IMG/VR virus record: IMGVR_UViG_3300025030_000023
Location: 1 to 53,596 of that record
Direction: 5' to 3' (one strand)
From: a virus
DNA: 53,596 nt
Below the pieces are notes generated by a model. The model was not told the DNA's origin. It made no database searches and saw only the letters and a program-made list of their open reading frames with translations. A program made the translations under genes and the position numbers. Position 1 is the stretch's first letter; every line of letters starts with the position of its first letter. Shown here piece by piece: positions 45,385-53,596 of the stretch.

Positions 45385-47868
45385 ATGAAACGCTTTCTCG
45401 CCTCCCTCCTCATAGCCGCCTTTCTTGCCGCTTGCGGCTCCCCTCACCCCGCCGAAGCAGCCACCAACGCACAGAGTATCACCTTTTTGCTCTCCCAGGT
45501 CCGCAACACATCGGGACCGCTGGCAGGGGGGAAGGTCTACGCATACGCGGCAGGGACCAGCACCCCGAAAACTATCTGGCTGAACAGGTCGAAATCAACG
45601 GTTGCCGCCAACCCCTACACACTGGACAGCAACGGCACGGCCCCCCTGTTTGGGGATGGTCTGTATCGCTTCGTTATCAAGACAGCGGCGGGTGTGACGG
45701 TCTACGACAGGGATTATGTTAGTGTCCGTGACGCTTCAGGGTACGTTTATAACGTGGAAGATTACGCATCCCTAGCAGCGGCAGTGGCGGCTATCGGCAA
45801 CACACGCGCAACGCTGCAATATTCAACAGATCAGACCTTATCCGCACATCTTTCTGTCCCATCAACACTAGAACTTTTGCCTGTAAATGGGGCCATTATC
45901 AACCACGGTTCTTATACGGTCTACTACGGGGGCAGCACGGCAAGGTGGGACTTAGCGCAGAAGTTCAACGGGACGGGAGCGGTTACCGGTCTTAGAGAGT
46001 TCCGCCCTGAATGGAACGGTGCAACAGGTGGTGCGGATGACACCATTGCGCTAAAGAAGACCTTTGTTGACGGTGCGGGGGCCAATATCTACTTGGTATC
46101 TGGCCGGACTTACACCACGGACGGCTCATTTATGAAGGTGTATTCCAACACCACCGTTTGGGGATACGGTGCGACATTGAAGATCAAGGACGGGTCCTAC
46201 ACCAGCGCGGTCTATTTCCTCGGAACCAGCGCAACCGTCAACCCAGTATCGGGCGACCCTTCGCTGGATGCAGTGACAGAAAATGTCACCATCCGTGGCC
46301 TTACTATGGATGGCAACACAAGCAACATTACCACCACGGCGTCAAGTACCGCAGTGTTCGTCTATCGGGGCAAGAACTGGACTATTGAGGATGTGGTTAT
46401 AAAGGAAATGCCGGGGGAGATCGGCGGCGGATACGGGATCATTGGGTCCATGTCCGATGGAGTCTATGTCAACCGCTGCGAGATTGACCGCACGGATCGC
46501 TCCAACGTTTACGTGTGGGAGACAAAGAACTTCGTCATCACCAACAGCAAGCTCAACGGCTCCTACTACCGCGACTGTATCACGGCTGGCGGGAATGACC
46601 CGCAGCAGTTCCAGCGGTCCAACCTGAAAATATCCAACTCGGTACTGACCAGCGAATATCCAACATCAACCCACGTACTCCGATTCAGCGGCCCGGTTGA
46701 CGGGATGCTGAACAACTTGGAAATCAACGGATATCTAGCTGACAATGGTGGGGGCAGTGGGGCCACGGCTACAGCCACCATATCGGGCGGAGTGGTCACA
46801 GGGGTCAACATCACCAGCGGTGGTTCAGGATACACCACCGTACCTGACATTCAGATTCTCGGTGGCGGCGGGAGTATAGCTACCGCGACGGCCACAGTAT
46901 CGGCAGGGGCTGTCGATACCATCACTGTGACGGATGGTGGCACAGGGTACACCAGCGCGCCCGACGTGAGAATAGGCGAGGGGTCGGAAGGCATCTACAT
47001 TGCAGGCACTATACCTATCTCGGTTGTCGCCAACAACGTGAGGATCAACAACGCTCAGTACGGTGTGCTGATGGAGACCAACGCTGCACACAACCTGCAA
47101 ATGAACAATTTTGAGATAGGAGGCACGACCGCTGCCCGTAACGGCATCCGCATACTGTCCTCCGGTTCCAGTGTCAAATTTACCAACGGGCTGATTAAAT
47201 CCACACTTCAACCTCTATATGTGGCGTTCGCCACACGGTCAAACACCTCTGGTGTTGATATCGAGGGAGGTAGTTCCGCTATATCGCTCTTGCCAGTTAC
47301 GGGCGGGACCACCGTATTTGCCAACAACACGATCAAGGGGATGACTTCCGCATCGTACTCTGTGCTGGTGGGCGGCGACAGCGCGGCAGTGCCGAGCATC
47401 ACAGGCAACGTGTGCAGGGGCAACACCGTCGATCAGATCAGAGGGCTTTACAGTGGTAGATTTATCGGTAATGACTGCACCGTTGTCGCCACTGGCGCTA
47501 ACTCCCAAATGGGCAATAGTACGCGAACAGTGCAGGCTTCTGCCGTCCCTGTGATAGATACTTGGGGTGTTAACGACAGGGCTGTCAGGTTCCCCTCCGC
47601 CGTAGGCCAACCCTGTGCGTGGTCGGTAACCACTGCGGGTGGGGCGTATTCCACTACCAGGGCAAATTCAACTGCGTACACGTCCAACACTTGGGCAAAG
47701 TGGACCACAGGAACGACAGTATGGAAATGCACCACAGCGGGGACTAGCGATGTAGCTGCACCTAGTATAGCCGGGAAAGTAGTAGGCGATACGGTAACCG
47801 ATGGAACTGTCATCTGGACAATGCAGAGTCTTACTTCTGCCGTATTTACCAGCGAAGGTAATCTCTAA
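45385..47868 (+). CDS. tailspike-like beta-helix protein with lipoprotein signal
   Basis: This 827-residue protein has a tailspike-like head-binding region after the leader (NAQSITFLLSQVRNTSGPLA, then VYAYAAGTSTPKTIWLNRSK) and a right-handed beta-helix pattern in the middle (NVTIRGLTMDG, NWTIEDVVIKEM, NFVITNSKLNG). Such spikes bind or degrade surface polysaccharide. The first 25 residues look like a lipoprotein signal peptide with the lipobox LAAC, which is unusual for a tail protein. AGGAG precedes the ATG. Confidence 0.75.
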   Translation: MKRFLASLLIAAFLAACGSPHPAEAATNAQSITFLLSQVRNTSGPLAGGKVYAYAAGTSTPKTIWLNRSKSTVAANPYTLDSNGTAPLFGDGLYRFVIKTAAGVTVYDRDYVSVRDASGYVYNVEDYASLAAAVAAIGNTRATLQYSTDQTLSAHLSVPSTLELLPVNGAIINHGSYTVYYGGSTARWDLAQKFNGTGAVTGLREFRPEWNGATGGADDTIALKKTFVDGAGANIYLVSGRTYTTDGSFMKVYSNTTVWGYGATLKIKDGSYTSAVYFLGTSATVNPVSGDPSLDAVTENVTIRGLTMDGNTSNITTTASSTAVFVYRGKNWTIEDVVIKEMPGEIGGGYGIIGSMSDGVYVNRCEIDRTDRSNVYVWETKNFVITNSKLNGSYYRDCITAGGNDPQQFQRSNLKISNSVLTSEYPTSTHVLRFSGPVDGMLNNLEINGYLADNGGGSGATATATISGGVVTGVNITSGGSGYTTVPDIQILGGGGSIATATATVSAGAVDTITVTDGGTGYTSAPDVRIGEGSEGIYIAGTIPISVVANNVRINNAQYGVLMETNAAHNLQMNNFEIGGTTAARNGIRILSSGSSVKFTNGLIKSTLQPLYVAFATRSNTSGVDIEGGSSAISLLPVTGGTTVFANNTIKGMTSASYSVLVGGDSAAVPSITGNVCRGNTVDQIRGLYSGRFIGNDCTVVATGANSQMGNSTRTVQASAVPVIDTWGVNDRAVRFPSAVGQPCAWSVTTAGGAYSTTRANSTAYTSNTWAKWTTGTTVWKCTTAGTSDVAAPSIAGKVVGDTVTDGTVIWTMQSLTSAVFTSEGNL

Positions 47869-47910
47869 CTTTTTAACCGTTTGCCGCCGAACAGCGACCA
47901 CGGAGGATAC

Positions 47911-50900
47911 ATGAAACGCTTTGCAACATACCTCGCCCTTGCCCTATGCCTCGCACTCCCCATCAGCCAGATTGTGCAGGGGGCCGCTACCCCTGTTGCC
48001 AATGTCGCCACAACCGAACGCGCGGGGATCGTCAAGCCCGGCGTCGGTCTTGAGGTTGAGGCAGACGGCACGCTCAATGCCACGGGTGAGACTACGGCGG
48101 GGATTTCTCCGGAAGTCTTCGCTAGCTACACCGGAGCAGGCGGGGGACGCGTCACCTTCGATCAAATCTCCTCGCTGGTAGGACCGGCAGGACAGGCAGC
48201 GACCATCGCTGTCGGCACCGTTACCACGGGCGCTGCGGGATCTTCGGCCACGGTCAATAACACCGGCACCAGCTCGGCAGCGGTACTTGACTTCTCCATT
48301 CCAAGGGGAGCAACGGGACTACAAGGCATCCAAGGCATCCAAGGTGTGCAGGGTGTGCAGGGTATCCAAGGCACCGCTGGCGGCTCAATGGCATGGCGCG
48401 GGGTTTACAGCGAAGTGGTCGAGTACTACGCCAATGATGCCGTCTCTTATGGCACCCCCGCAGCAACCTACATTGCTATTGCCACATCCACGGGCCAACT
48501 CCCCGACGCTGAAGGGTCCGCTTATTGGAGTATCAGCGCCGATCACGGCGAGCAGGGGATACAGGGCGAAACTGGCCCCGAAGGTCCGCAGGGGATACAG
48601 GGGTTCCAGGGATACAGCGGAGCTACCGGACCGCAGGGAATACAGGGAGAAACTGGCGAGACAGGACCGCAGGGGGCAGCGGGTACGGACGGCGGAACGC
48701 TCAATTTCCTAGGGGCATGGTCCGCCTTCACCAACTATTCAACGCTCGACTCCGTGACTTACAACGGCTCTAGCTTCGCGGCCAAACTGCCGTCGCTCAA
48801 CCTCCCTCCGTGGATACCTCCCGCAAGCCCGACCACCCCGCAGAATGACACATGGCAGATGCAGGCGCAGAAGGGCGCGGACGGCGCAACGGGGGCAACG
48901 GGTGCCACAGGCGCAACGGGTCCGGCAGGATCTACCGACCATGCCGCACTCAGCAACCTCGACTATGACGGTAGCGGCCACACGGGTTTTACATCTACCG
49001 CCGCCTTCACCTCCTATTCCACCGCCCGTGCCGCGCAGTTTACCGCTGCCAGTGCATTGATACAGCGGCCATGCAGCAAACTCGTTTGCGCCTCCAACGC
49101 CACCAACACCACGGGCTGCGATTACTTGGCAGACGGCACAGCGGATGAAGTGCAGATCAACGCGGCCATTGCAGCTGTCGGCACCTACGGCGCAGTATGC
49201 CTCTCCGATGGGGTGTTTGAGACTGACGCCACTATCACGATAAATAATTCATATTTCGCGCTTAAGGGGCAAGGCGGCGGTGCTACGGTCATCCACAGGA
49301 ACACTGACTACGGTGACACGGTGCTTGTCAGCCACTCCAGCCCCGTGACTTCCATGAGCTGGAACGTGGCAATTACCGGTATCAAGTTTCACAACGAGAC
49401 GGTTGCCATGACGGATGTCGGCGGAACCCTCCCCTACGGCTCGGCCCACATCCACCTCAAATCCGTGGGGCGAGTTCTTCTGGCCGATAATGAGTACAGG
49501 GGGCATTTAGGCGGTATCTTGAGCGAGGGTGCGCGGCAGGTAGAAATCACCCAATTCAAAGCTAATACCGGTTTGCTCTACACCGGAGGCGAAGACACCT
49601 ATAACTTCCGCTCGGTAGTCGGCCCAGGCGATGGAATATCAGTTGACCCGCAAAGCTACTCTGTCCACGTCCACGGCATGGAGTTCGGTAGCGAGTCAAC
49701 GGGGTTCTACAAGTATGGCTTTTGGGTGCAGTCGCTCGATGACTTCTCAGTAACGGGCGGTCACCTCAACGGATACATCCACAGCGGGGTTTTGCTGGAT
49801 AAAGTTGCAGCCAGTAAGTCAATCATTACCAGCAGGTTTCAGGGAGTCTACTTCGACGGCAACACGTCAGGAGCCAGTACCCGCGCCGTCACCATTCAAG
49901 GCACTGGCGGCACTGGTAACTATGGTGGGCTCACCTTTGCCAATGGTGCGTTCATGGGACAGGCGACCACTGAGAACGCCTTTTACATCAACTCCACCTC
50001 CGTCAAGGGTGTCCAGATCAAAAACAACGATATCTGGAATTACACACAAACCGGCATAGACATCGCGGCAGGTTCCGGAATCTCGGTCCAAGGCAACAGC
50101 ATTGCCAAGAACAACACTTCTGCCGGAGCGTATGATGGCATCAGCGTTGCCGATAGTCTGACCGATATTGATATCTCTGGTAACACCATCGGCGGCGAGG
50201 CTGTCGGTTCTGGCACTCAGACTGTCGGCCTCCATGTCGGCACGGGCGTAACGGAAAGTACTTTTGCCCCCAACACCTACGGCGCAGGGAATACCACCGA
50301 TTACACGGTTTCCGCTACGGCGCAGAACATGAGACTGCACGGTGCTCTTGAGTTTTCGGACGGCACCAGCATGAGCACTGCGGCTAGTGGCAGTGGTTCA
50401 GGCGACGTCACCTCTGGTTCCAACATCACAGATAACGCCATAGTGCGCGGCGATGGCGGGACAAAAGGTGTTCAAGAAAGTGCTGTCTCAGTGGACGATA
50501 GCGGTAACATGACAACTGTCGGTTCTCTCTCTCTCGGCCAATCCAGCGACACCACTTCACGCCTCACCCTTTTAGGTGGTAGTGGAGGTAACTCTGTCCT
50601 CAAAATGGAACGCACCGCAGGTACGACCGAAAAGTGGGAGGCGAGCCTCGCCGGAGGTGGGCTTAGTTGGAAAGATACGGTAGCTGCAAAGACTGCGCTA
50701 ACTATCGATGGCAACGCCTCATACTCATACCTCATGCTTGGCAATACCAACGTAGAGGGGGGCAATTCGCGGGTTTCGGCGGTGATAGGCGAAAGCGCGG
50801 CCACTGGTAGCACCAACACCGCAGGAGGGGTAATTCACATCAGGGGTGGAGCCGGTACGGGTAGCGCGGCCCATGGCGCTGTATTCATAGGCGGATATGC

Positions 50901-51570
50901 TCCAGTGGCAAGCGGGACGACTAAACAGAGCACGGCGAAGTTTGAAATAGGCGTTAGGACAAATGGCATACTGTTTGACCTTGACGGCGTATCTGACAGC
51001 TTTACGCCCGAAGCTGGGGTTGATTTCGGTTTTAATGGACCTGTTAAAGTCGAAACTCTCAACGGCAATACCATCACCACCGGCACCGGCACCCTCACCC
51101 TTGGGGCAGGCAAGACCCTTACTGCCAGCAACACCCTCACCTTGACTGGCACGGACAGCAGCTCGGTGGCCTTCGGTGATGGCGGCACGGTGGCTTATCA
51201 GGGCGGTGCGCTCGGGGCGGCTACGGCTACCACGGCAGCACCAGGGACCAACACGACGCAGGTAGCTACTACGGAGTTCGTGACTGCTGCGGTGTCTGGT
51301 GCCGCCGTGGTAACTGCCGCCGTCATATACGACGCCGCCAACATCACCGCTGGAACCAACGGGGCAATAAATTCGTTCACCGTGACCGGCGCGGCTGTAG
51401 GGGATATCGTACAGGTCAGCGTCAGCAACACGACAATCGGCAACAACCTCATTTTGACAGGGTACGTGTCATCCGGCAATGCCGTTGATGTCAAAGGGTA
51501 CAGACCGGCAGGTTCAGATTACGATCCTCCGTCGGCAACCTATTACATTCGAGTGATAGCTCACCCGTAA
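47911..51570 (+). CDS. tail fibre/spike with collagen-like repeats and signal-like leader
   Basis: This 1219-residue protein has collagen-like Gly-X-Y stretches near residues 130-155 (GLQGIQGIQGVQGVQ), 210-260 and 320-345, a beta-helix middle (DEVQINAAIAAVGTYGAVCL, then repeated N-I rungs) and a beta-rich C-terminus. It begins MKRFATYLALALCLALPIS with a plausible cleavage site at VQGA, a signal-like leader. The trimeric fibre would recognise the host. The C-terminal part has no recognisable chaperone motif. Confidence 0.75.
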   Translation: MKRFATYLALALCLALPISQIVQGAATPVANVATTERAGIVKPGVGLEVEADGTLNATGETTAGISPEVFASYTGAGGGRVTFDQISSLVGPAGQAATIAVGTVTTGAAGSSATVNNTGTSSAAVLDFSIPRGATGLQGIQGIQGVQGVQGIQGTAGGSMAWRGVYSEVVEYYANDAVSYGTPAATYIAIATSTGQLPDAEGSAYWSISADHGEQGIQGETGPEGPQGIQGFQGYSGATGPQGIQGETGETGPQGAAGTDGGTLNFLGAWSAFTNYSTLDSVTYNGSSFAAKLPSLNLPPWIPPASPTTPQNDTWQMQAQKGADGATGATGATGATGPAGSTDHAALSNLDYDGSGHTGFTSTAAFTSYSTARAAQFTAASALIQRPCSKLVCASNATNTTGCDYLADGTADEVQINAAIAAVGTYGAVCLSDGVFETDATITINNSYFALKGQGGGATVIHRNTDYGDTVLVSHSSPVTSMSWNVAITGIKFHNETVAMTDVGGTLPYGSAHIHLKSVGRVLLADNEYRGHLGGILSEGARQVEITQFKANTGLLYTGGEDTYNFRSVVGPGDGISVDPQSYSVHVHGMEFGSESTGFYKYGFWVQSLDDFSVTGGHLNGYIHSGVLLDKVAASKSIITSRFQGVYFDGNTSGASTRAVTIQGTGGTGNYGGLTFANGAFMGQATTENAFYINSTSVKGVQIKNNDIWNYTQTGIDIAAGSGISVQGNSIAKNNTSAGAYDGISVADSLTDIDISGNTIGGEAVGSGTQTVGLHVGTGVTESTFAPNTYGAGNTTDYTVSATAQNMRLHGALEFSDGTSMSTAASGSGSGDVTSGSNITDNAIVRGDGGTKGVQESAVSVDDSGNMTTVGSLSLGQSSDTTSRLTLLGGSGGNSVLKMERTAGTTEKWEASLAGGGLSWKDTVAAKTALTIDGNASYSYLMLGNTNVEGGNSRVSAVIGESAATGSTNTAGGVIHIRGGAGTGSAAHGAVFIGGYAPVASGTTKQSTAKFEIGVRTNGILFDLDGVSDSFTPEAGVDFGFNGPVKVETLNGNTITTGTGTLTLGAGKTLTASNTLTLTGTDSSSVAFGDGGTVAYQGGALGAATATTAAPGTNTTQVATTEFVTAAVSGAAVVTAAVIYDAANITAGTNGAINSFTVTGAAVGDIVQVSVSNTTIGNNLILTGYVSSGNAVDVKGYRPAGSDYDPPSATYYIRVIAHP

Positions 51571-51574
51571 CCCG

Positions 51575-51642
51575 CCCGATAGGGGCTAGGAGTTTGCGGC
51601 TAGGCTGATCCCCGAAAGCGAGAACCCTACTCGTTGCCGCAA
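51575..51642 (+). promoter_or_regulatory. direct repeat and structured leader before the holin candidate
   Basis: CCCGATAGGGGCTAGGAG (51575-51592) recurs at 51867-51884. Between the first copy and the gene at 51673, TTGCGGC (51594-51600) pairs with GCCGCAA (51636-51642), enclosing CGAG/CTCG. This leader may time lysis gene translation. Confidence 0.5.
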
Positions 51643-51672
51643 TTCACTTAGGGATATCCGAAGGGGGGATTT

Positions 51673-51852
51673 ATGGTTACTGTCTGGTTTTTTGGCTTTT
51701 TGATTACACTTGGGGCAACATTGGAAGCTAAGGCTGACGGTTTCCTGGACGGTTTACGCCTGTGGCTTATCTGCATGTTCTGGCCTCTGTTTTGGGGCGC
51801 AGTGGCGCGTAAATATTTAAAACTGAAGGGCGTTTTAGGAGAAGATTATTAA
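51673..51852 (+). CDS. holin candidate (two transmembrane segments)
   Basis: This 59-residue protein has two hydrophobic segments (VTVWFFGFLITLGATL and LWLICMFWPLFWGAVA) separated by a short charged linker and a Lys-rich tail, the outline of a class II holin. It follows the spike genes and precedes the peptidase, as expected. GGGGGG lies upstream of the ATG. No sequence family is recognised. Confidence 0.55.
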   Translation: MVTVWFFGFLITLGATLEAKADGFLDGLRLWLICMFWPLFWGAVARKYLKLKGVLGEDY

Positions 51853-51866
51853 TGCGATACTAACAC

Positions 51867-51884
51867 CCCGATAGGGGCTAGGAG
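51867..51884 (+). repeat. 18-bp direct repeat, second copy
   Basis: CCCGATAGGGGCTAGGAG repeats the sequence at 51575-51592. The two copies flank the holin candidate and each supplies the upstream region of a gene, so the holin gene may have entered by duplication or recombination at this repeat. Confidence 0.7.
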
Positions 51885-51889
51885 GGAAT

Positions 51890-52105
51890 ATGACACGGTT
51901 GAAACTTCTTATCAACGCTGCAATATATTGGCTCGACCCACAACGCGGGGCGATAGACGCATTGCTTCGCAAAGTGAAGGCGCAGGACGATTTGATTCTC
52001 ACCATTACGGCAGACCGCCAGTCTATCGAAAATGAGAATGCAAAGCTGTGGGCGCGCATTGCCGAACTTGAGTCTGTCGTGGAGGCACACGATGCAGCCG
52101 ATTAA
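51890..52105 (+). CDS. small coiled-coil protein in the lysis region
   Basis: This 71-residue protein has a hydrophobic helix near the start (LKLLINAAIYWL) and a coiled coil (SIENENAKLWARIAELESVV). The repeated element provides GGAGGG. It could be a spanin-like or holin-associated factor. No family is recognised. Confidence 0.5.
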   Translation: MTRLKLLINAAIYWLDPQRGAIDALLRKVKAQDDLILTITADRQSIENENAKLWARIAELESVVEAHDAAD

Positions 52106-52157
52106 CCGAGAAGCCTTTTTCGACTCCTACCGCACTCACTACCGAATTAGGTTGTAA
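52092..52157 (+). pseudogene. truncated start of a lysozyme-like gene
   Basis: The 21-residue peptide is MQPINREAFFDSYRTHYRIR plus Leu, with GGAGG 6 nt before its ATG. From memory, INR-FF--YR is how several phage endolysins begin, usually followed by L-Q-QV-G. Only that start remains, next to an HNH gene, suggesting deletion or replacement by the homing gene. Confidence 0.45.
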
Positions 52158-52200
52158 GTGTGGCGGTAAATGCAGTATAATATGACCTCCTTGAAGGAGG
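52152..52200 (+). promoter_or_regulatory. promoter and ribosome-site hairpin of the second HNH gene
   Basis: TTGTAA (52152-52157) and TATAAT (52176-52181) are 18 bp apart. CCTCC (52186-52190) pairs with GGAGG (52196-52200), which is the ribosome site of the HNH gene. Transcription from this promoter should begin near 52188, inside the 5' arm, so only its own transcript would leave the ribosome site open. This matches the known logic of T4 I-TevI. Confidence 0.65.
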
Positions 52201-52209
52201 ATAACAATT

Positions 52210-52755
52210 ATGGATAAACCTAGCTATAAATGGACTTATGCTGAGTGTAAAGCAAACGGTGTCTGCCCTTCTTGCAGATCAAAAACGCCTGTACCCGGCA
52301 AGGCTCTCTGTAAAGAGTGCCGAGAAAACAGAGCCTTGCCCCACAACAAAGCTCGTCAAAAAAAGATGGTCCAAGCCCTTGCCTCTAGATATCACGAAAA
52401 GGGAATGTGCCGGTGTGGTAGACCATCGTTGCCAGGGGTAAAGATATGCCAATCGTGTTCTGACAAAGCCAAAGTCGCGAGAGATAAAATCAGGGACAAC
52501 ATACTGGTACATTATGGAGACAAGTGTGCTTGTTGCGGGGAGCACAGGAGAGAATTTCTCACAATAGACCATATTAACAATGATGGACACCGTGAAAGGA
52601 AAAAGTTGGACTGTCGGGGGTACTCTGGTGGTTTTTACCACAGCATAATAAAACGTGGGTTCCCTGACCACTATCAAATTTTGTGCTGGAACTGCAACTG
52701 CGCAAAAGGTCGTTATGGCCAATGCCCACATGAAAAGGAGCGAAATAATGTCTAG
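52210..52755 (+). CDS. HNH endonuclease (homing type)
   Basis: This 181-residue protein has several zinc-binding pairs (CPSCRSKT, CKECREN, CRCGRPSLPGVKICQSC) and a C-terminal HNH core: CACCGEHRREFLTIDHINND, then YQILCWNCNCAKG. The DH and N residues of the active site are present. It is AT-rich compared with its neighbours and is inserted in the lysis cassette with its own promoter, as free-standing homing genes usually are. Confidence 0.85.
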   Translation: MDKPSYKWTYAECKANGVCPSCRSKTPVPGKALCKECRENRALPHNKARQKKMVQALASRYHEKGMCRCGRPSLPGVKICQSCSDKAKVARDKIRDNILVHYGDKCACCGEHRREFLTIDHINNDGHRERKKLDCRGYSGGFYHSIIKRGFPDHYQILCWNCNCAKGRYGQCPHEKERNNV

Positions 52756-53167
52756 AATTGGCACGCTTGAACCAGATTTCAAGCCGCTGATAGAGGAACT
52801 ATTAGCTAGGACCGAAGCCGCCACAAATCGCAAGTGGGGGATTAGCGATGCACGGCGAACTATGGCACAGCAGCGCAACATCTATGCACAGGGGCGCACC
52901 AAACCCGGCAAGGTAGTCAGCAATGCCAAACCGGGGCAGTCGGCGCACAACTTCGGATACGCTGTGGACCTGTGGCCGATGAAAGGTGATGACTTCGATT
53001 GGAACGCAAGTGCAAAGACTTTTAAGGTGATGGCCGACATCGCTGTCAGTATGGGGCTAACCGCTGGTTACTATTTCAAAAGTATCTTCGATGCACCTCA
53101 CATAGAGAGTCCCAAGTGGAAAAAGCAGCAGGCGCTTTGGAAGGACGGCGCTTTAGATGTCGCATGA
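52748..53167 (+). CDS. M15 peptidase endolysin (VanY/CwlK type)
   Basis: This 139-residue enzyme has WGISDARRTMAQQRNIYAQG, the zinc-binding SAHNFGYAVDLWP near residue 62 and the second His in DAPHIES near 114. These are the SxHxxGxAxD and final His of M15 peptidases that cut L-Ala-D-Glu or D-Ala bonds in peptidoglycan. There is no signal peptide, so release through a holin is expected. GGAG lies 8 nt before ATG 52748. It overlaps the lipoprotein gene. Confidence 0.9.
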   Translation: MSRIGTLEPDFKPLIEELLARTEAATNRKWGISDARRTMAQQRNIYAQGRTKPGKVVSNAKPGQSAHNFGYAVDLWPMKGDDFDWNASAKTFKVMADIAVSMGLTAGYYFKSIFDAPHIESPKWKKQQALWKDGALDVA

Positions 53168-53409
53168 AGGCGCTTGCCCTCCTTCTTGCCCTCTCTCTCA
53201 CCTCCTGCATCGGCCTCGGAGCTCGCCGCAGCTCCTTTGAGTATTCCGACGGCCGCAAGGTGATTGTTTACTGCCAGAGTGACGGGCGGTGTCAGGATGG
53301 GAACGTCATAATTGATAACAGAGGGCCGCTGGCGGCTGTGTGGGCGGCTGGTACGGCGGCGCTCGGCAGGGTCTACGACAGGATCAAGGATGAACCAACG
53401 GTGAAATAG
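53164..53409 (+). CDS. small lipoprotein, possible outer-membrane spanin
   Basis: This 81-residue protein has a signal peptide with lipobox LTSC near residue 15 (MKALALLLALSLTSCIGLGA). The mature part has a beta pair with two Cys (VYCQSDGRCQD) and a short helix. A small lipoprotein overlapping the endolysin gene suggests an Rz1-like spanin, although it is not Pro-rich and no adjacent inner-membrane partner is obvious. Confidence 0.6.
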   Translation: MKALALLLALSLTSCIGLGARRSSFEYSDGRKVIVYCQSDGRCQDGNVIIDNRGPLAAVWAAGTAALGRVYDRIKDEPTVK

Positions 53410-53417
53410 GGGGCAAC

Positions 53418-53552
53418 ATGGAGCCGACCTTTTGCACATGGGCACAGGGTGTCTGCCCTTACAACAACACCCCCACCTGCCCCAAGATGCCAGTTTTAAC
53501 CCATTGCAATGCACTGAGAGAGGCCAATAGAAAGGCCAAGGAGGGGAAATGA
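53418..53552 (+). CDS. small Cys-containing protein (44 aa)
   Basis: The protein starts MEPTFCTWAQGVCPYNNTPT and has CPKMPVLTHC, four Cys that could hold a metal. The ending NALREANRKAKEGK is basic. The gene runs through the contig junction; bases 1-83 repeat its end. Its stop overlaps the DUF1353 start. Confidence 0.65.
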   Translation: MEPTFCTWAQGVCPYNNTPTCPKMPVLTHCNALREANRKAKEGK

Positions 53553-53596
53553 AGGTGATTTCCAGCATAGAGTTTTCCATTCTCGACAATGGCAAG
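53470..53596. repeat. terminal direct repeat, copy 2 (assembly overlap)
   Basis: This is identical to bases 1-127, marking closure of a circular assembly. Confidence 0.9.
53549..53596 (+). CDS. 5' end of the DUF1353 gene (duplicate of 80-127)
   Basis: This is the first 16 codons of the DUF1353 gene, cut by the contig end. The complete gene is at 80-445. Confidence 0.85.
   Translation, partial: MKVISSIEFSILDNGK

Noticed and set aside
48287-49060. Direct repeats in the fibre gene, considered as a CRISPR-like array
   Set aside because: They are short Gly-X-Y collagen codon repeats in frame, without unique spacers of constant length.

Overview
The window is a complete or nearly complete genome of a tailed phage. 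Its first 127 bases are repeated exactly at its end (1-127 = 53470-53596), which suggests a circular assembly of about 53.47 kb cut open inside a small gene. The head and tail genes (P22-type portal, N4 gp56-type capsid, gp4-like and gp10-like tail proteins, ejection-type proteins, tailspikes) point to a short-tailed podovirus. Strong GGAGG ribosome sites, sigma70-like promoters and lipoprotein signals fit a Gram-negative host, but nothing here names the host. No integrase, tRNA gene or CRISPR array was recognised.

Layout. 80-633 is the end of the lysis/late block. 649-5680 is a leftward early or accessory block: a decayed coiled-coil gene, a cytosine methyltransferase broken by a stop codon, a RepL-like winged-helix gene, a Ref-like HNH nuclease, a DUF1064 protein, a Rha antirepressor and a Cro/CI-type repressor. 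Divergent promoters at 5705-5732 and 5789-5817 separate it from the rightward early block (5854-21416). That block holds small early genes, a DHH phosphoesterase, a second RepL-like plus cytosine methyltransferase pair, a Rad52-like annealing protein, an SNF2-like helicase beside an amino-methyltransferase, a DUF1376 replication protein, a DEAH helicase and a primase with unusual domain order. HNH and GIY-YIG homing endonuclease-like genes are inserted in it. 21672-25052 is a leftward operon resembling the P22 immI region (ribbon-helix-helix protein followed by an antirepressor), ending in small membrane and zinc proteins and an Ala-rich repeat protein. 25292-53552 is the rightward late block: a structured leader, terminase, a second Rha gene under its own operator, portal, scaffold, capsid, tail proteins, a cupin-SET protein, ejection proteins, two spike/fibre proteins with export signals, and a lysis cassette with a holin candidate, an M15 peptidase and a lipoprotein.

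The regulation is the most unusual part. Both RepL-like genes have a promoter whose -10 box lies 5 nt before the ATG, so their mRNAs should be leaderless, and palindromic operator-like sites sit in or beside the promoters. Two early genes follow promoter-leader-terminator modules. The late leader contains a tRNA-like cloverleaf. Homing-endonuclease start sites lie in potential hairpins that their own promoters would disrupt. A dispersed intergenic element occurs at least five times. The methyltransferase genes also carry long overlapping same-strand frames with family-like sequence signatures. All calls come from reading the sequence and from remembered family motifs; no database search was run.
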